Shown here one piece after another: positions 37,262-49,875 of a stretch of 64,000 bases of DNA; position 1 is the first letter of the stretch; each line of letters starts with the position of its first letter. The stretch spans positions 495,001-559,000 of the forward strand of contig JAXRKP010000018.1 in the NCBI GenBank assembly GCA_037039925.1. The letters run 5' to 3'. Under the pieces are notes generated by a model. It was not told the DNA's origin, ran no database searches, and was given only the letters and a program-made list of their open reading frames with translations. The stretch is from Doris montereyensis (lineage: Eukaryota; Mollusca; Gastropoda; Nudibranchia; Dorididae). A program made the position numbers and the translations under genes.

Positions 37262-37388
37262 GATGATGGCCGTTACTATGGCAACAAAGGACGCTACAAA
37301 CTTTTCAATGAAATGGGATGACAGTATTTTGACAGTTACTCATGCACATACTAAAAATAAAAACCCACACTCAAAAGCAAAAAAATCC
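37262..37388. repeat. Dispersed repeat, copy 3 (3' ~130 bp only)
   Basis: GATGGCCGTTACTATGGCAA, AAGGACGCTACAAACTTTTC, GACAGTTACTCATGCACATA and CTCAAAAGCAAAAAAATC match the last part of the copies at 22270-23160 and 43551-44392. Confidence 0.8.
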
Positions 37389-37539
37389 CTTCAGTACTTT
37401 AGTTAAAAAATATACTTGAAGCCCTTATGATGTATTCCATTGATGAAAATGTGCATTTGTTGACGAGCGCGTGACGCTGACGTTGCAATCTTAGCCACCT
37501 TAAATTAAAATGGACGTCCTCTATTACATTTATTTATGT

Positions 37540-38775
37540 TGTGAACTATACAGAAAGGAGAGCGACATTACCCAGCCGTAGAAAAGGAAGCCACAGCCAT
37601 TATTCAGGCTGTGAAAATGGAACCCTTTTCTCTCCAGAAAACACTTTACTCTTGTGATAGACCTGTGATTCGTGGCCTAGATGTTTGACAAATGAAGGCG
37701 TACAAAAATAAAGAAAACAAAATAGAAGAATGCCCTCTTGAAGCTTGCAGCTTTTAGCTACTCCATTGCATAATGCCCTGGGTCGGATAACGTGGTAGCA
37801 GATGCCCTTTCCCAGTGTGCAGCTATACCAGCTTTGAATGCTTTTCATGGTCTATATATATATTAAAAACTTATGTCATCCAGGAATTACATATCAGCTT
37901 CATTTGGCAAATCTAAAAACCTTCCCTTTTCTACAGAGGTCAGACGTGAATGCGCTCAATGCAAAACATTAGCCTCTATTCTTCAGACCACTGCAAAGAA
38001 CACAAATCAAAGCAATCCAACCTATGGAAAGACTGAGTGTCGACTTCAAAGGTCCACTACAGTCTAACACAAATAAAAAGTATCTTTTACTGGTAGTCGA
38101 TGAATTTGCTCGCTTTTCTGTGTCCAAACATGATATCGTCCACTGTGGCATCATGCCTTCAAAATCTCTTCTCTCTGTGTGGGACTCAGGAATCATTCAC
38201 TCGGAAAGAGGCACTTCTTTTGTTTCAAAGAGTTTAAACAATTCTTGGCTAGTTAGGGAGTAATCACAAGCACCAGTACTCGGTATCATCTGACCGGGAA
38301 TTCACAGGTTGCACGTTCTTCCAAAGGAAATTAACCTACAGAATGACGCTTTCCCTCATGGTTGACCCCAGGTCTATCTAACACCCACATGTTAGGAGCA
38401 GTGGCAGTCCTCTCGTAGATAAAAAGAAATTGATGAACACAAAGCCTACGTGTATACTAAGGTTGGTATGATGATGGAAGAGTCTTCCATGGCTCTTCTT
38501 GACTTAGTCCAATGCCCAACATCTCTGCTGGTGGGTGGTGCATAAACTGGCAGTGTTCTGTAGGGTGGTGCACAAGCTGGCAGCGATCCAAACTCAGCCC
38601 CTACTCCTATCATTGATGACATGGCTACATCTCCTAACGTTGATTATCTCACCTCAGACGAAATGACTACCGCCCGGTGTCATTGTACTGATTCTCAGAA
38701 GACCTCAGAGAATAGCCAAACCACCAGACCGATATGGATGGCGATCCCTCAGGAGGGAATAATGTGATATTGTTT
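37540..38775 (+). pseudogene. Ty3/gypsy LTR-retrotransposon pol relic (RNase H to integrase)
   Basis: Blocks in order, in shifting frames: ERHYPAVEKEATAI (RNase H, about 37557-37598); RPGSDNVVADALS-like (about 37770-37815), the signature at the RNase H/integrase boundary; SKNLPFSTEVRRECAQCKTL (about 37912-37972), the end of the integrase zinc-binding region; ERLSVDFKGPLQSN and LLLVVDEFARF (about 38024-38113), with the first integrase Asp; IIHSERGTSF (about 38191-38220), with the second acidic position; and TRYHPTGNSQV (about 38285-38315). PDRYGWRSLRRE-like sequence (about 38730-38760) is followed by a purine tract and TGTGATATTG, a likely 3' LTR start at about 38764. Only a partial pol remains and it is heavily broken. 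Confidence 0.82.
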
Positions 38776-38884
38776 ATTTATTCTATGACATCATTATTTC
38801 ATTCCTACTTTTTCTTTAAACAGTTTGATTTTACTTTATAAGCTACTTTTCCTCTTTAATTCAACGGCTACTTTTGCTCCTGAG

Positions 38885-39164
38885 TATATAGAATCTAGCT
38901 CTAGATTAGATCTCAACCATAAAAGCAAATCATGAAATAAAGCTAAATTTTAAATCAAGAAAAATGGGGCGAGTGCCGAAGAAAATAAAAAGAAAGATTT
39001 GACGGAATGACTGACCCTAAGAATCTAGATCAAGATCTAGAATCCAGATCTCGAGCTATGCTACTAGATCTAGATCTAATCTTACATAAATCTATATCTA
39101 GAATCTAGATAGATTTTTTAACTTTAGATCTATCTAAACTAGATATATATGAGATCTACGTCAT

Positions 39165-39236
<72 letters not shown>

Positions 39237-39500
39237 AGATTGTATCTAGATCTAGAATCTAGATAGATCTAGCTCCATGATATAATATAGATCTAGATCA
39301 TATCTAGAATGAGCGAATCAAGATTTTAGACACATCTAAATCTAGAGCTATATTAGAAATAGATTCTATACTAAATCTAGACTTTTTTTATACAAGTCTA
39401 TAGATCTAGATCTAGTATCTAGAGCTAGAATAAGAATCTAGCTTTTAGACCTAATCTTGACCGTATATATATATCTAGTTCTAGATCTAGATCTAGATCT
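38885..39500. repeat. AGATCT/TCTAGA-rich simple sequence around a (TA)n core
   Basis: Dense overlapping palindromes of the AGATCTAGATCT type, irregularly spaced, on both sides of a 66-bp TA run (39166-39234). There is no fixed period, so this is cryptic simple sequence rather than a satellite. A similar zone is at 58760-59115, and isolated motifs recur at 39765, 59455, 60092 and 63714. Confidence 0.85.
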
Positions 39501-40334
39501 TTAAATCGACCTGTCTCCGTCACGCAACTTAAAGTAAAATATTTGGACCATGTATCCATATTATCTTACTTCTTAAGTCCTAGACAGTGGCATGCAGTTC
39601 AGTGAATTTTTCAACTTGTCAATAAATGCCGTAGCGCATTGCGGATGTTTGAATGTGATGATGAAATCGTCGGCACGATGCCTTGACATTGATGAATCCA
39701 GACTAGACTATGTTCGTTGAATGAAAGAACGATTCTAGACATACTCTAAAGGCTACTAGATCTAGATCTACTATGTTGCTAGATCTGAAGAAAAAACATT
39801 CAAACAAATTTGATGTTTATACTTACAAAAAGTGTTCTTCAAAATTGAAGTGAAGATTCGCACCCTTATCTACACTAGATTCTAGCTGTCCCCTAATTTA
39901 TGTCAACTGCCACCGACTGCCACTGACAGACAACTGACAGCCTAGCTATTGCTCTCCCCGGAATAGTTGCGGGCTCGTCAGTCCTTGGCCAAACAGGGGT
40001 TTGGCAGGCAACATCCAATCAAATGAAACCTATTGGGGTGTGATGAAACAACGTATACTGATTGGTGACATCGGCTTTAGAAGGGGGGCCTCGGTGGTGA
40101 ATCACTGGGCTTTGAATAAAACGAAGGAGCCACAGTGGAATGAAGCTTTAGCCGACTTTATTGACCTAGCCTTGGCCTGCATAGATCTACTCCTAGGCCT
40201 TCTTAAAACACTGAATAGGCTTTCTCTACTGCCCACGTGATCACTGGAATGAACACCATACTCACGCCGTAGGTCACCGAGTGCAATGAGAAAAAGATAG
40301 AGAAAAAAGATGCTCACTGCTCGCGAAACAATAA
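39501..40334. other. No recognised gene
   Basis: It contains an 79-codon open frame (40001-40240, + strand) with no recognisable motif. Otherwise only scattered AGATCT motifs. Confidence 0.4.
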
Positions 40335-41042
40335 AGGCGGGATCTCATACAGCATGTTTAAAACATACACTGTTTTAGAACATGTAACGGTTTTCCAAAA
40401 CCGTGCAGATTTTCTGTTCTCATATCACTTGTTTTTGGGTAAAGAGCAGTCGTACAAACATGGATTTTGTCGTAACAATTCGATGAATTGTTCGTAGATT
40501 TGGAGCATAAACTTCATCTTGACTGGTTCTATGTTAAGGGTGTAGACTAGAACACGGCGAGAAATATGTGTACTGAAATTACAACATGGGGTTGATCTTC
40601 GACGTGTGTCGCAGTGTGAGTAGGTGCGTGTGTGTACATTTCTGTGAATGGGGAATGGGATAATTGGAAATCGCACGGGGACTTTACAAATTTTTTTAAA
40701 TCTTTAACAGAGCAAAACACAAGTCCACTCGAGGAATCTTCTTAATTTTGATACGCTGGTTTCAGAAATTACTTTCTTATTACGACATTTGTTGATTTTA
40801 AGTGAACATTTTTTAATCCCAGTAGACCAGGTGTTCGGGCCACGTAGGCCACTCCTCAAAACAAGCAGCGGTGAGTGACAAAAAATCGCTCTCCAGAGCG
40901 GCTTCAGTACGGCTTCTAGACGGCTTTCTGCTCTCATGGGAATGGCTAGAGGCATGATAGAAAGAAGCGCTTTTCGAAAACATGCAGCAGACTATTATTG
41001 GACAGAAACCGTCGCCGGAACACGGTGTATGAGATTTCGCCT
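40335..41042. mobile_element. 708-bp MITE with TAA target duplication (Harbinger-type)
   Basis: The left end AGGCGGGATCTCATACAGCA and the inverted right end AGGCGAAATCTCATACACCG form terminal inverted repeats of about 25 bp. Both ends are flanked by TAA (40332-40334 and 41043-41045). A 3-bp TAA/TTA duplication is characteristic of PIF/Harbinger elements. The interior codes for nothing recognisable, so it is non-autonomous. The interior also has short inverted pieces (AAAACATGC / GCATGTTTTAA types) near both ends. Confidence 0.8.
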
Positions 41043-41616
41043 TAACACAGAACGTTAAATAGGCCTACTCATAAGAAGTGCATTACTTCAGATTATCACA
41101 CTAGTCATCTTTTACACGTATACACTTTGAAGCTACTGATTCGTCCGTCAGAAATTAACGACAAAAACTACTTTACACTACTGGATCTCAATGGAAATTT
41201 TTTCAAATGCTAATTAGCTGTAACTGAGACACACAGGCACACACAAAAGTGCTGACTCGGATCATGATCAATATAAAATCGAAACTTGGCAGACAACGCT
41301 ATCGGATTACATGTTTCGTGTCTCAACAGCATGGGCTGATGCAAGACTTAAATATAGGAAACCTTGGCTGATCGTATGTCAATATGACATTGATATAGAT
41401 CTATCTTTTAGCTAGAATGAAGATTGATACGACATGAAATATAAAATGGTTGGAATGAAAAACACGCCATGATATTTTGTATTTTCGTTTGTTGTGTTAA
41501 AGACAGAGTGTTGCAATTCTAACGAAATGTGTGTATTCAAAAGCAGGTTCGATTGAATTATGGATGCAATTGCTAGACAGATCTGCGTCACGGCAAAATC
41601 CATGACCTTTACGAAT

Positions 41617-41710
41617 GGGGGACTCGGTAGTCCAGAGGCAAGGTGTCGGCCTCTCAACCAAAAAGTCACCTTAGTTGTGGATGTGGGTAAATCAAATCAA
41701 ACAAACAAAA
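41617..41710 (+). mobile_element. SINE copy with internal deletion
   Basis: The head GGGGGACTCGGTAGTCCAGA, then TCTCAACCAAAAAGTC, joins directly to the 3' end CACCTTAGTTGTGGATGTGG and a TAAATCAAATCAAACAAAC tail. The middle ~200 bp seen in the copies at 4766 and 32203 is missing. Confidence 0.7.
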
Positions 41711-41830
41711 ACCTCTACGAATGGTACATGTATTGCATCACCGTCAGAACCACCCTAGATTTATACCCTGACAATTTAAATGACAGTTATGGTGTACAAA
41801 ACCAACAGCAATAATAACAAAACAGCATGG

Positions 41831-41950
41831 TAATAGTAATAATAATAATAATAATAATGATAATAATATTCATAAAAATATAATAATTTTCATAAAAAAA
41901 TAATAATAATAATAATAATAATAATAGTAATAATAATAATAATAACAATA

Positions 41951-42014
<64 letters not shown>

Positions 42015-42015
42015 A

Positions 42016-42087
<72 letters not shown>
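41831..42087. repeat. (AAT)n microsatellite, about 255 bp
   Basis: AAT repeats with several interruptions (a short non-repeat block at 41868-41897). Complementary in sequence to the ATT arrays at 8292 and 13172. Confidence 0.95.
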
Positions 42088-42174
42088 TAATAAAGACAAT
42101 GGGCATGTCGAAAGCAAAGGAAATGACATTGATTAATATCAAAGTCCCATAGACGAGATAAGTACAAGGCATAG

Positions 42175-42285
42175 ACAGAAAAAAATCCTGGCCATCATGG
42201 GAACCGAACCTGCGACCTATGCGTCGACACCCATCATCTCGCCATGAAAAGAAAGCGCATTGCTACCATCCGAGCTGAAGATGTA
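42175..42285 (-). mobile_element. Possible tRNA-derived SINE
   Basis: On the - strand, AGCTCGGATGGTAGC (box A-like) is followed about 55 bases later by GTCGCAGGTTCGGTTCCC (box B-like). It cannot be folded into a convincing intact tRNA, and the body is undefined. Confidence 0.45.
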
Positions 42286-42414
42286 AAAATAATACACTTC
42301 ATGCAACACTCAATCTGTCAGGAATAAGAACACCATTATAAACAATCATAAACGTGGAAGTTCGCAAACGGTGACCAAGTCCTATCAAAAGAAATAACAC
42401 CACCCGGATTCAAA

Positions 42415-43545
42415 ATCTTTTCTTTCTCTAGAAAGAGGATGGGATACATCGTCTACAAGGAGGATACGACATCGACATAGAAGGAAAACATAGGAATGGT
42501 AGTTGATCAATACAATGTACCAAAGTGAATGCTTTGAACTCCATGTTTCTATGTCTTTATCATCCACCACAATCGAAGGGCAACGCCTGCACACATAAAA
42601 CTTTCATCCGAGGAACAGCTGACCTAATCAACACGCACATAAACAATTGCAACAAAAACACCATACTCGGTGAGTTTAACCTACATTTTGATTCGGTGAC
42701 TAGCCCATACACACAACAAATGATGACACAAATCTCGAAGAGCCACCTACATCAACATAATATAAAAACACCAACGCATAAAAGAGGGCACATATTAGAC
42801 TGACTTGTCACCAACGATGCAACATCAATCAAAAACATTGAGGTAGCAGAAAAAGTTACTATCAGACCATTTTGTCATCACTTCTGATATAAACTGTCCA
42901 CAACCAACGGTCTGCAAAAGAACTGTAACACCGAAAAACATCAACATACAGAAATTCAACGACGCCATTAAAACACTATTTTCAAAACACATATCTCCAA
43001 CGATACTGCCAATAATTGCAACAAAGTACTTTCGGAAGCTCTTGACAAACATGCTCCAATTCGCACGAGAATAGTCAACAATCGTAACTCTGCATCATGG
43101 TTTACTTTCAATATCAAAGAAGCCAAACAACACCGACAGGAAGAAATGGAGAAAGACGTGTCTTGAAGTTGATCAGGACATCTACAAATTTCACATCAGA
43201 TAAGTAAAACAAGAAACTACTTTCTTTCAGGAGAAAAAATTGCTCAAAATGAAAACTCATAGACATTTTTTGTATAGTGAATGAATTGACAGGGAATTAT
43301 GAAACATCTACTCTTTCCAGTATAATTCCAAAATTACCTTATATTTCTGGTGAATAATTTACCAACAAAGTGTCCATTATGAGAAATGATCTAAACAACT
43401 GCAATAATAATAACAGGTCTGACTTTATAGGACAATGCTACTTTAACATTTTCAGGGATGTCACAGCATCCGAAGTGAGAAATATCACCCAAATCCTGTC
43501 CACTTGACCCCATCCCTACAACTCCTTTAGTGCAATGTTTAGATA
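42415..43545 (+). pseudogene. CR1/L2-like LINE, endonuclease to pre-RT region
   Basis: Endonuclease blocks GYIVYKE, LYHPPQSKGN, ILGEFNLHFDS (the GDFN box with Asp changed to Glu), QHNIKTPTHKRGHILD, then past a stop DKHAPIRTRIVNNRNSASWF and IKEAKQHRQ. The linker is FTNKVSIMRNDLNN ... VTASEVRNITQIL. It stops just before RT and directly abuts the dispersed repeat at 43551. Frameshifts and stops throughout. Confidence 0.82.
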
Positions 43546-43550
43546 CAAAA

Positions 43551-44392
43551 TTTGACGTAAATTACCCTAACACTGACTGAGAAGATGGCAGTAAACACCC
43601 GCGTATTGGCGACTTATCGCCAAAAAAGCCGACACCTCTTGTCGATTCGACCCATCGCTGTGTGGCGTAAGAGGCGTTGCGCGTCAGTGCGTATGTAAAC
43701 ACGCGTACAAGCATAGGATTAGGAATAGAGGAAGAAAAAACCCTGGTCATTTTGACGTCTGTTTTCACAACAGTGTATATCTAAAACCTAGATTTATAAT
43801 CCTCTTTTACATAAGTTACAATGCTAGAGACTGTCGAAAGAGTAAGGGACTGCTACAACAAGGGAAACCCATCTAAAGCGTTTGTTTTGTGTTATTTTCT
43901 TTAAAAATTTTGCTTGCATTTTTCTCGAAATGTAGTTTTTTCACAAAAAATTCTATCTCGTCTGCCATTTACCGAAATATTTGTATTATATTTGGCACAA
44001 TAGGTTCCTCTTGTCATCGTTAATACAATGACTTCAGGGTTTTTTTTTAGATATTGTAAACTTTTTGAATTTTTTTGTTGTAATAAAAACGCCGTTTTTG
44101 TATATTCACGATATATATTATTTTCAAAAATTGATTTTTAAAAACATATTCAAAATATATTTAAAAAACGACGTCACTCTGTAGATATTGAATGGAAAAG
44201 ACGATCTGCACAGGTTTTGAGTAATTTTATTCATAACTAGTGGAGGAGATAGATTTTGAAAATTTCTGGTTAAAAAATCAAGATGGTGACCATTTCTATG
44301 ACAACCAAGGACGCTACAAACTTTTCAATGATATAGGATGACTGTATTTTGAAAGTTACTCATATACATACTAAAAGCAAAAACGCGAACTC
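43551..44392. repeat. Dispersed repeat, copy 2
   Basis: Matches 22270-23160 along its length. It is bounded on the left by a LINE cut off before its RT domain, and on the right by the 3' tail (CTTTCTTTCTTTC) of a reverse-oriented RTE-like LINE, which replaces the final AAAGCAAAAAAATC of the repeat. Confidence 0.85.
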
Positions 44393-45510
44393 TTTCTTTC
44401 TTTCTTTATCAGCTCCCATTCTACCTTCCGGTGTATGGATTTTAGATGCCCGAATTGATCTTTCTCCAGGTTTACTGTCCTGACAGTTTCTGTTTCCTTC
44501 CAAAAAAGTTAATTTTCTTTGCGTTAATGCTCTTTATATCTTCTTCCCACTTTCTCCGGAGGTCTGCCTTTGGTCTTTACCTTGAGTTTTAGTACTGTAT
44601 ACTGATTTAGCTGTTCTACTGTCATTCATTCTGTTAACATGCCCAAACCATCTCAGTTGATTCATTTCTATCTTAGTTTTTATGCTATCTGCTTTGGTTT
44701 GATCTCTTATTGTTGTGTTTCTGATTTTGTCTCTTTTAGTTTTCCCTACTACTCTTCTTAGATATTTATTTCGGCTGCCTGCACTCTACTGTATTTCCTA
44801 CTGTCTAAGGTCCAGATTTCATCGCCATAGAGGAGAGTAGAACAATAAATGATGTTGTATACTGCCGTTTTTGTTTTTGTTGACAATTCTTGTTTACCTA
44901 CAAATGCCTTTCCTAGACGGTTAATGTATTGCACTTGCCTTGGATTCTCTGGTTGATTTCTTCTCTTAGTTTTCCTCTGAGTTAATCATTACTGCCTAAG
45001 TGATTGCAGCTTTGAACTTGTTCTAAATTCTCCCTGCCAATTTAAGATTTTGTGTTTTAGCTTCCTTAGTTACTAGCATTGTTTTGATTTTCTTTGCATT
45101 TACTCTCATTCCTCTTTATTTAATTCAGTATTCATTATGTTGATATTTGACTGGAGGTTGCTTTCTGATTTTCCAAATCAGAACTAAATCATCAGTAATT
45201 GAAATCATTGATACATTTACTGGTTTGAGCTTCCACATACCTACATTCATTTTCTTCATGTTTGATGATGCCTTTGCGACTGAATCCATAAATGTGATAA
45301 ACAAAAGAGGACTTAGGATACAACCCTGTCTTACTCTTATATCTACATCAAATTCTCTGATACATTTTCAGCTTCTCTCACTGCACATGTTGGTTTATTG
45401 TAAAAACTTTTTAATGGCTTCTATTAAATTTTGCTCTACGTTGTGTTCTTTTTAAGGAATGCCATAGTTCGTCCTCCTCACAGAAAACACAGGTGCAAGA
45501 ATGTTTCTTC
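44393..45510 (-). mobile_element. 5'-truncated RTE-like LINE, reverse orientation
   Basis: The reverse complement of the RT half and 3' end of the element at 51828-55183. It starts with the GAAAG-type tail and CCATTCTACCTTCCGGTGTA. RT frame remnants include FTGLSFHIPTFIFF on the opposite strand, mirroring MKKMNVGMWKLKPVN. It ends near TTCTTGCACCTG. Truncation at the 5' end is normal for target-primed insertion. Many indels; inactive. Confidence 0.85.
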
Positions 45511-47879
45511 AACGGTTTGTCGCCCACTATTTGACCTAGATCAGTCGAATGAAGAGTAGCATCGGCATAGTCCCAGATCTAGTCATCCTGACAATAGCTT
45601 AGCGGGGTAGGCCCCATTGATCGACGAGAATTGATCTTCACAGCAGTGCTTTTCATAGCCCTAAGCTAATCCATTTCGAGTTAGGAGCGTCTTTATTTCT
45701 AAACGGAATAGGCTCAAATAGTAAATGTCATATGACCTATAGATATGTCTTTTGACCTTCAGAAAATATTAGATGTTGTTGGAATGTTGAATACTGATTG
45801 GTTAATTTTTGCATTGTTTCACTGATAACTTGAGTCTCGTTTTTAAAACTCGTATGTTCTTATCAACAACAACAAAACAACAACATGAAACAAAACAACA
45901 ACAAGAAACAAAACAACAACAAGAAACAAAACAACAACAAGGAACAAACGCTTCATCCGCCTCAATCGTTTTCGATTTTTTTCACAAATATATCTGCAGT
46001 ACAGTATGATCACGTTTCAATTTGATCTGACTCTGGAGTCAAATTGAATTCATCATTCGCGAAGGCTCTAGACCAAACAGTCATCGTGGTACAGGAGTTA
46101 AGACAATGCAATAGGAAGCATTCGGTATGGGTTCAAATTACAGCATTTGTTTGCGGGGGGGGGGGGGGGGGGGGGAGGGGCATATTTGTTTGTTTTTTTT
46201 GTTTTTTTTTTTGGGGGGGGGGTTCTTGACACAAAAGCAGGGCTTGAGTTTCCATTATGATTTTGTAAAGGAAGTAACCAAATACTACAACATTCGCTCA
46301 AAAACACAATCGTGGTGTGTGTTGTTTTTGTGATAAAATTATAAATCTACAAGAATGTGGAGAATAGAAATTAAATAAGAATTAGATTTAGAAAATGATC
46401 TTAGGTTCTCTACTGCAAACAGGAAACACCGGAGACTACAGCTTGCCTTCTATCTTCTCTTCTATATCAAATAACATAATCATGTGTAAAAATATAAACA
46501 TTGATCAAAATACCGTCTGACCTAACCGGGTTAGGAGTTCAACGTCTCAACCTATTAGTATAAGGCTCAACTTATATGTGAAGATTAGGTTACAAATGGT
46601 CTTTTAAAAATTAATTGTTTTCATTGTTTCGCTGACAACTTACTTTTATGCGAATGGAGGTTGATGGACTCTCTCTGTTCCTATCAACTGCCTCAACCTT
46701 TTTGATTTCAAAAATGACGATATTATTATGACCAGAGCTCTCCCACGTCCCTCCCTCATCCCTCCCTCCTTCCCTTCCCTCCCTCCCACTGGGCCACATT
46801 GTCAACGACAGTTCTACATAAATACAACGTATAGCTCTGACCGTGCTCGTCTGTCTTTGGTACCTACCTACACATCCCCACGAGTGGGCGCTTTGAGATA
46901 TTTGATGATGGGCGGGTGGGGAATTTTGAAAAGTTAAAGTGGGCGGAAGTTTTAATTTGGTGACGGAATAAATGTTGTAAATGTAAAAGATAATAATCTT
47001 TTAGGTATTCTTCTTCTAGGGACGCTCCTTGATTTGTTAATTCGTGTAATTATATCTTTTTCAATCATAAAATCACCTTGACAGCGCCTCATCTTATTGC
47101 TACCGACAGCAACCATAAGTAAAATAATCAACCCTTGCACACACAGTACATCCTGCACATCGCTCAAATCATGAGACAGCATCTGCATCGTGGTGTGTGT
47201 TGTTTTCGATGGTTTCCTTTCAACCATCGTCTGTCTCTCTGCTGTTCTCAACACCTCACTCACATTGCATCATTTTAATCTAAGTTCAGAATGTGAAGAT
47301 TTCTTCAAAAGAATAGAAATCAAAAATAGATTTATTTTCAAATCATTACATTGTTACTCCGGTAATTCCTTGACCTATTGTTTCATCTTTATAATGTTCT
47401 ACTGCAAACAGAGAAACGGCCGTTTGCTCAGATAACTGCGAAGAGTCAACGATTTGAACAATTCTTGAGGCTTTGCCATCGCACCTATCAAAATGGCCTT
47501 AAATAAAGCAGCCACATTGAGATGGCCAAATTCTGAAATTAACATAATCCATAGGTGCAGAAAGTTATAAAAATTGAGTGACGTAATGTCAAAAGTTGAT
47601 CCGATATTTCAAATAAATACCGCTTGCTGCTGACCTTGTAAAACGCTGATGGGACTGGTTTCGAATGTCGGGAGGGTTAGAGTTCACCCACCATCACACA
47701 TTTGCAACACCGGATAATGTGACGTCCAGCGTTCGACCGGCTAATTAATATTTCCAGTGGGAATACGTGTGTATCTCCTTGGGGATTGACCACACAAAAA
47801 TAACACGTTTCATTTTCGAAACAAGCTGATAATTTTCAAATAGCAGAGTTTGTCCAGGTTGTTTTCTAATAATAAGAAA
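45511..47879. other. No recognised gene; simple repeats only
   Basis: It contains an AACAAC(A/G)-type repeat (about 45866-45945, AACAAAACAACAACAAGAAA units), poly-G runs (46156-46176 and 46213-46222) and a CCCT-rich stretch (46738-46790). No exon or transposase was recognised. Confidence 0.45.
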
Positions 47880-47899
47880 TTAAAAATCATGAATGATTT

Positions 47900-48190
47900 C
47901 CATTTCTCACTAACATTTCTAATATGCCTACTCTAGCGTTTAAATCTCCTAAAACCATTAGTTCTGTTTGGGTTTGAGCTTCTCTGCAGCTGTTTAAAAG
48001 TTGTTTTCGTTGTCTTTCTTCTTTGTTGGTGTCTTCAGTTTATTACGAAAGGTATCTAAAAGTAATATAATATCTCTACCACTTTGTTGAATGGTTACTA
48101 ATACCGTGTTTCTAAACTTAACTTTTTAAATAGCTTCTCGTGCCTTTTTATGCATTAGGTAGCTGTCTGCTCTATCTCTAACATTTTATC
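47900..48190 (-). pseudogene. RTE-like LINE endonuclease fragment, divergent
   Basis: On the - strand, ATAGAGCAGACAGCTACCTA and ATGCATAAAAAGGCACGAG correspond to the DRA...GLLMHKKA endonuclease segment. ATGGTTTTAGGAGATTTAAA matches LMVLGDLN, with the catalytic GDxN box. It is more diverged than the other copies. Confidence 0.6.
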
Positions 48191-48489
48191 CTCAAAGAAG
48201 ATAAAATGTGATGTAGTGTATGTGGATAAATCAAATTGTTAAATCAAATCAAATCAAATTGAAAACACTGCCGATCTTTCGGTGGTGGTGGTGGTGGTCG
48301 TGGTGGTGTAGGGGTTGGGAGATTGGGGTGGTTGGAATGGGACTGTCATATAGAACGGTGGTTTATCAACACACCCTGTTAAGTTCACAATTCAAGACGC
48401 TGATGATCACTTATTATATAGAAGAAACACGTCAAGAGTTCAAATTCAAAAGTTATGAGATGGCCAGACTGACCTCTCGGAGACGACCT

Positions 48490-49875
48490 AGGAAACGAAT
48501 GAGGACTGTGATTTTTCAAAAACACGGATTGTTAGGGCAATAACTGGAAATGAGTTATAACAAGATGAAGAAATGGAACAATTCAAAATAGATACTTTGA
48601 CCACCACAGAAACAAAGAAAACGGAAAAGGAATAGAAAATATAGGATCAAATCATTTTTAAATCTCTTCAGAGGTAGATGTAAACGATTGAGATAGAGCA
48701 GAGTAGATCTCCGAATGTATAAAAAATATGAAAAGCCACTTAAAAGTTGAACATTTGTAAACCCACGGCTATTAGAAGTAACCATTCAACCAAAAGGTAG
48801 AAACATTAGATTACTGGTAGCTTCTTTACCAAACGAAGACATCACCAAAGAAGAAAAAATTTAAACACTAGAGTAGGCAACAATGTAGAAACAGCAGGGG
48901 GCATAATAGGTGAAGAGGGCGAGACAGAATGATTTCTTCAAATGAGAGAGGCATACACTTTTGCCTAAAGAATAACATGAAAATAGTCTTCCACATAAAT
49001 ATATCCACAAATATACAAGAGTAAATGAAGACAGAAGTGAAAAGTCAATCATAGACTACATAATAGTTAACAGTTCCCTTCTTTACAGTACAATAGATGT
49101 AAGAGGAGCTGACCTATTTAGTGATCATCACCTAGTGATTGCCAAAATGTGATTACTGACTGATGAAAACAAACAGAAAAGGATAGACAAGAACGATCCT
49201 AAACTCAAAATAAAATAACTAAATGAACCAAGAGGTAAAAGAGACATTTCAATGTAGGATAACAATATGTATCAGTGAAAGGCAGATTGGTCTAAATGAT
49301 AACACATAGAAGAAAAGTGGCAAATGTGTAACGAAACGCTCCTCAGTTGTGCTGAAGGAGTCTGTGGTAGCAAAGAAATAAAGGAAACACGAAACGAACA
49401 GCATGCTGGAATGGGCATGTCAAAACTAAGATCAAAGAAACGAAGGAAGCCTGGAAGAAATACTTGCAAACAAAGAGGCCAGAGTATAGATTAGATTATG
49501 TGAGTAACAGAACTATTGCCAAAGAGGAAGTAACGAAAGCAAAACAGGAACAATGGGAAGGGTTTGGACAAGGACTACAAGAAAGCTATCAATCAGATCA
49601 AAAGTTTTTTCTTCGGAGGGGCGATGAAGAGCACGAGAAAGACCAAAGCATACCGAATTTGACAAATTAGGAATGCCAAAGAAGAAATAATAAAGCAAGA
49701 CAACGAAATCGTGGAAACACAGAGAAAATATTTTCAGCAATTACATAATCTCTCCAGAACATATGAAACAAGGACTACAGATTAACTAGTCTGAATAATA
49801 AGTAGATATCTCAATGGAAGAAGTCCATATACGAAACATTAAGCTAGGAAAGGCCACAGGAGCAAAATTATTTTT
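48490..49875 (+). mobile_element. RTE-like LINE, endonuclease and linker part, degraded
   Basis: It aligns with 52230-53700: ACTGTGATTTTTCAAAAACA (start of the endonuclease frame), CACAGAAACAAAGAAAACGG, GAGCTGACCTATTTAGTGAT (endonuclease SDH box region), AAACAAAGAGGCCAGAGTAT, ACAAGGACTACAAGAAAGC and GATATCTCAATGGAAGAAGT. RT is missing. A short open frame at 49464-49670 is a fragment of its linker. Followed by unrecognised sequence. Confidence 0.75.

Noticed and set aside
37540..38775. Recent retrovirus-like provirus
   Set aside because: Only scattered pol blocks in different frames, Ty3/gypsy-type motifs, no envelope-like gene and no LTR pair visible.
40001..40240. Small + strand gene (79 codons)
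   Set aside because: No motif, no splice context, no repeat of the frame elsewhere; kept only as an unassigned region.
42175..42285. Functional tRNA gene on the - strand
   Set aside because: The box B is good, but the spacing and stems do not close into a normal tRNA.
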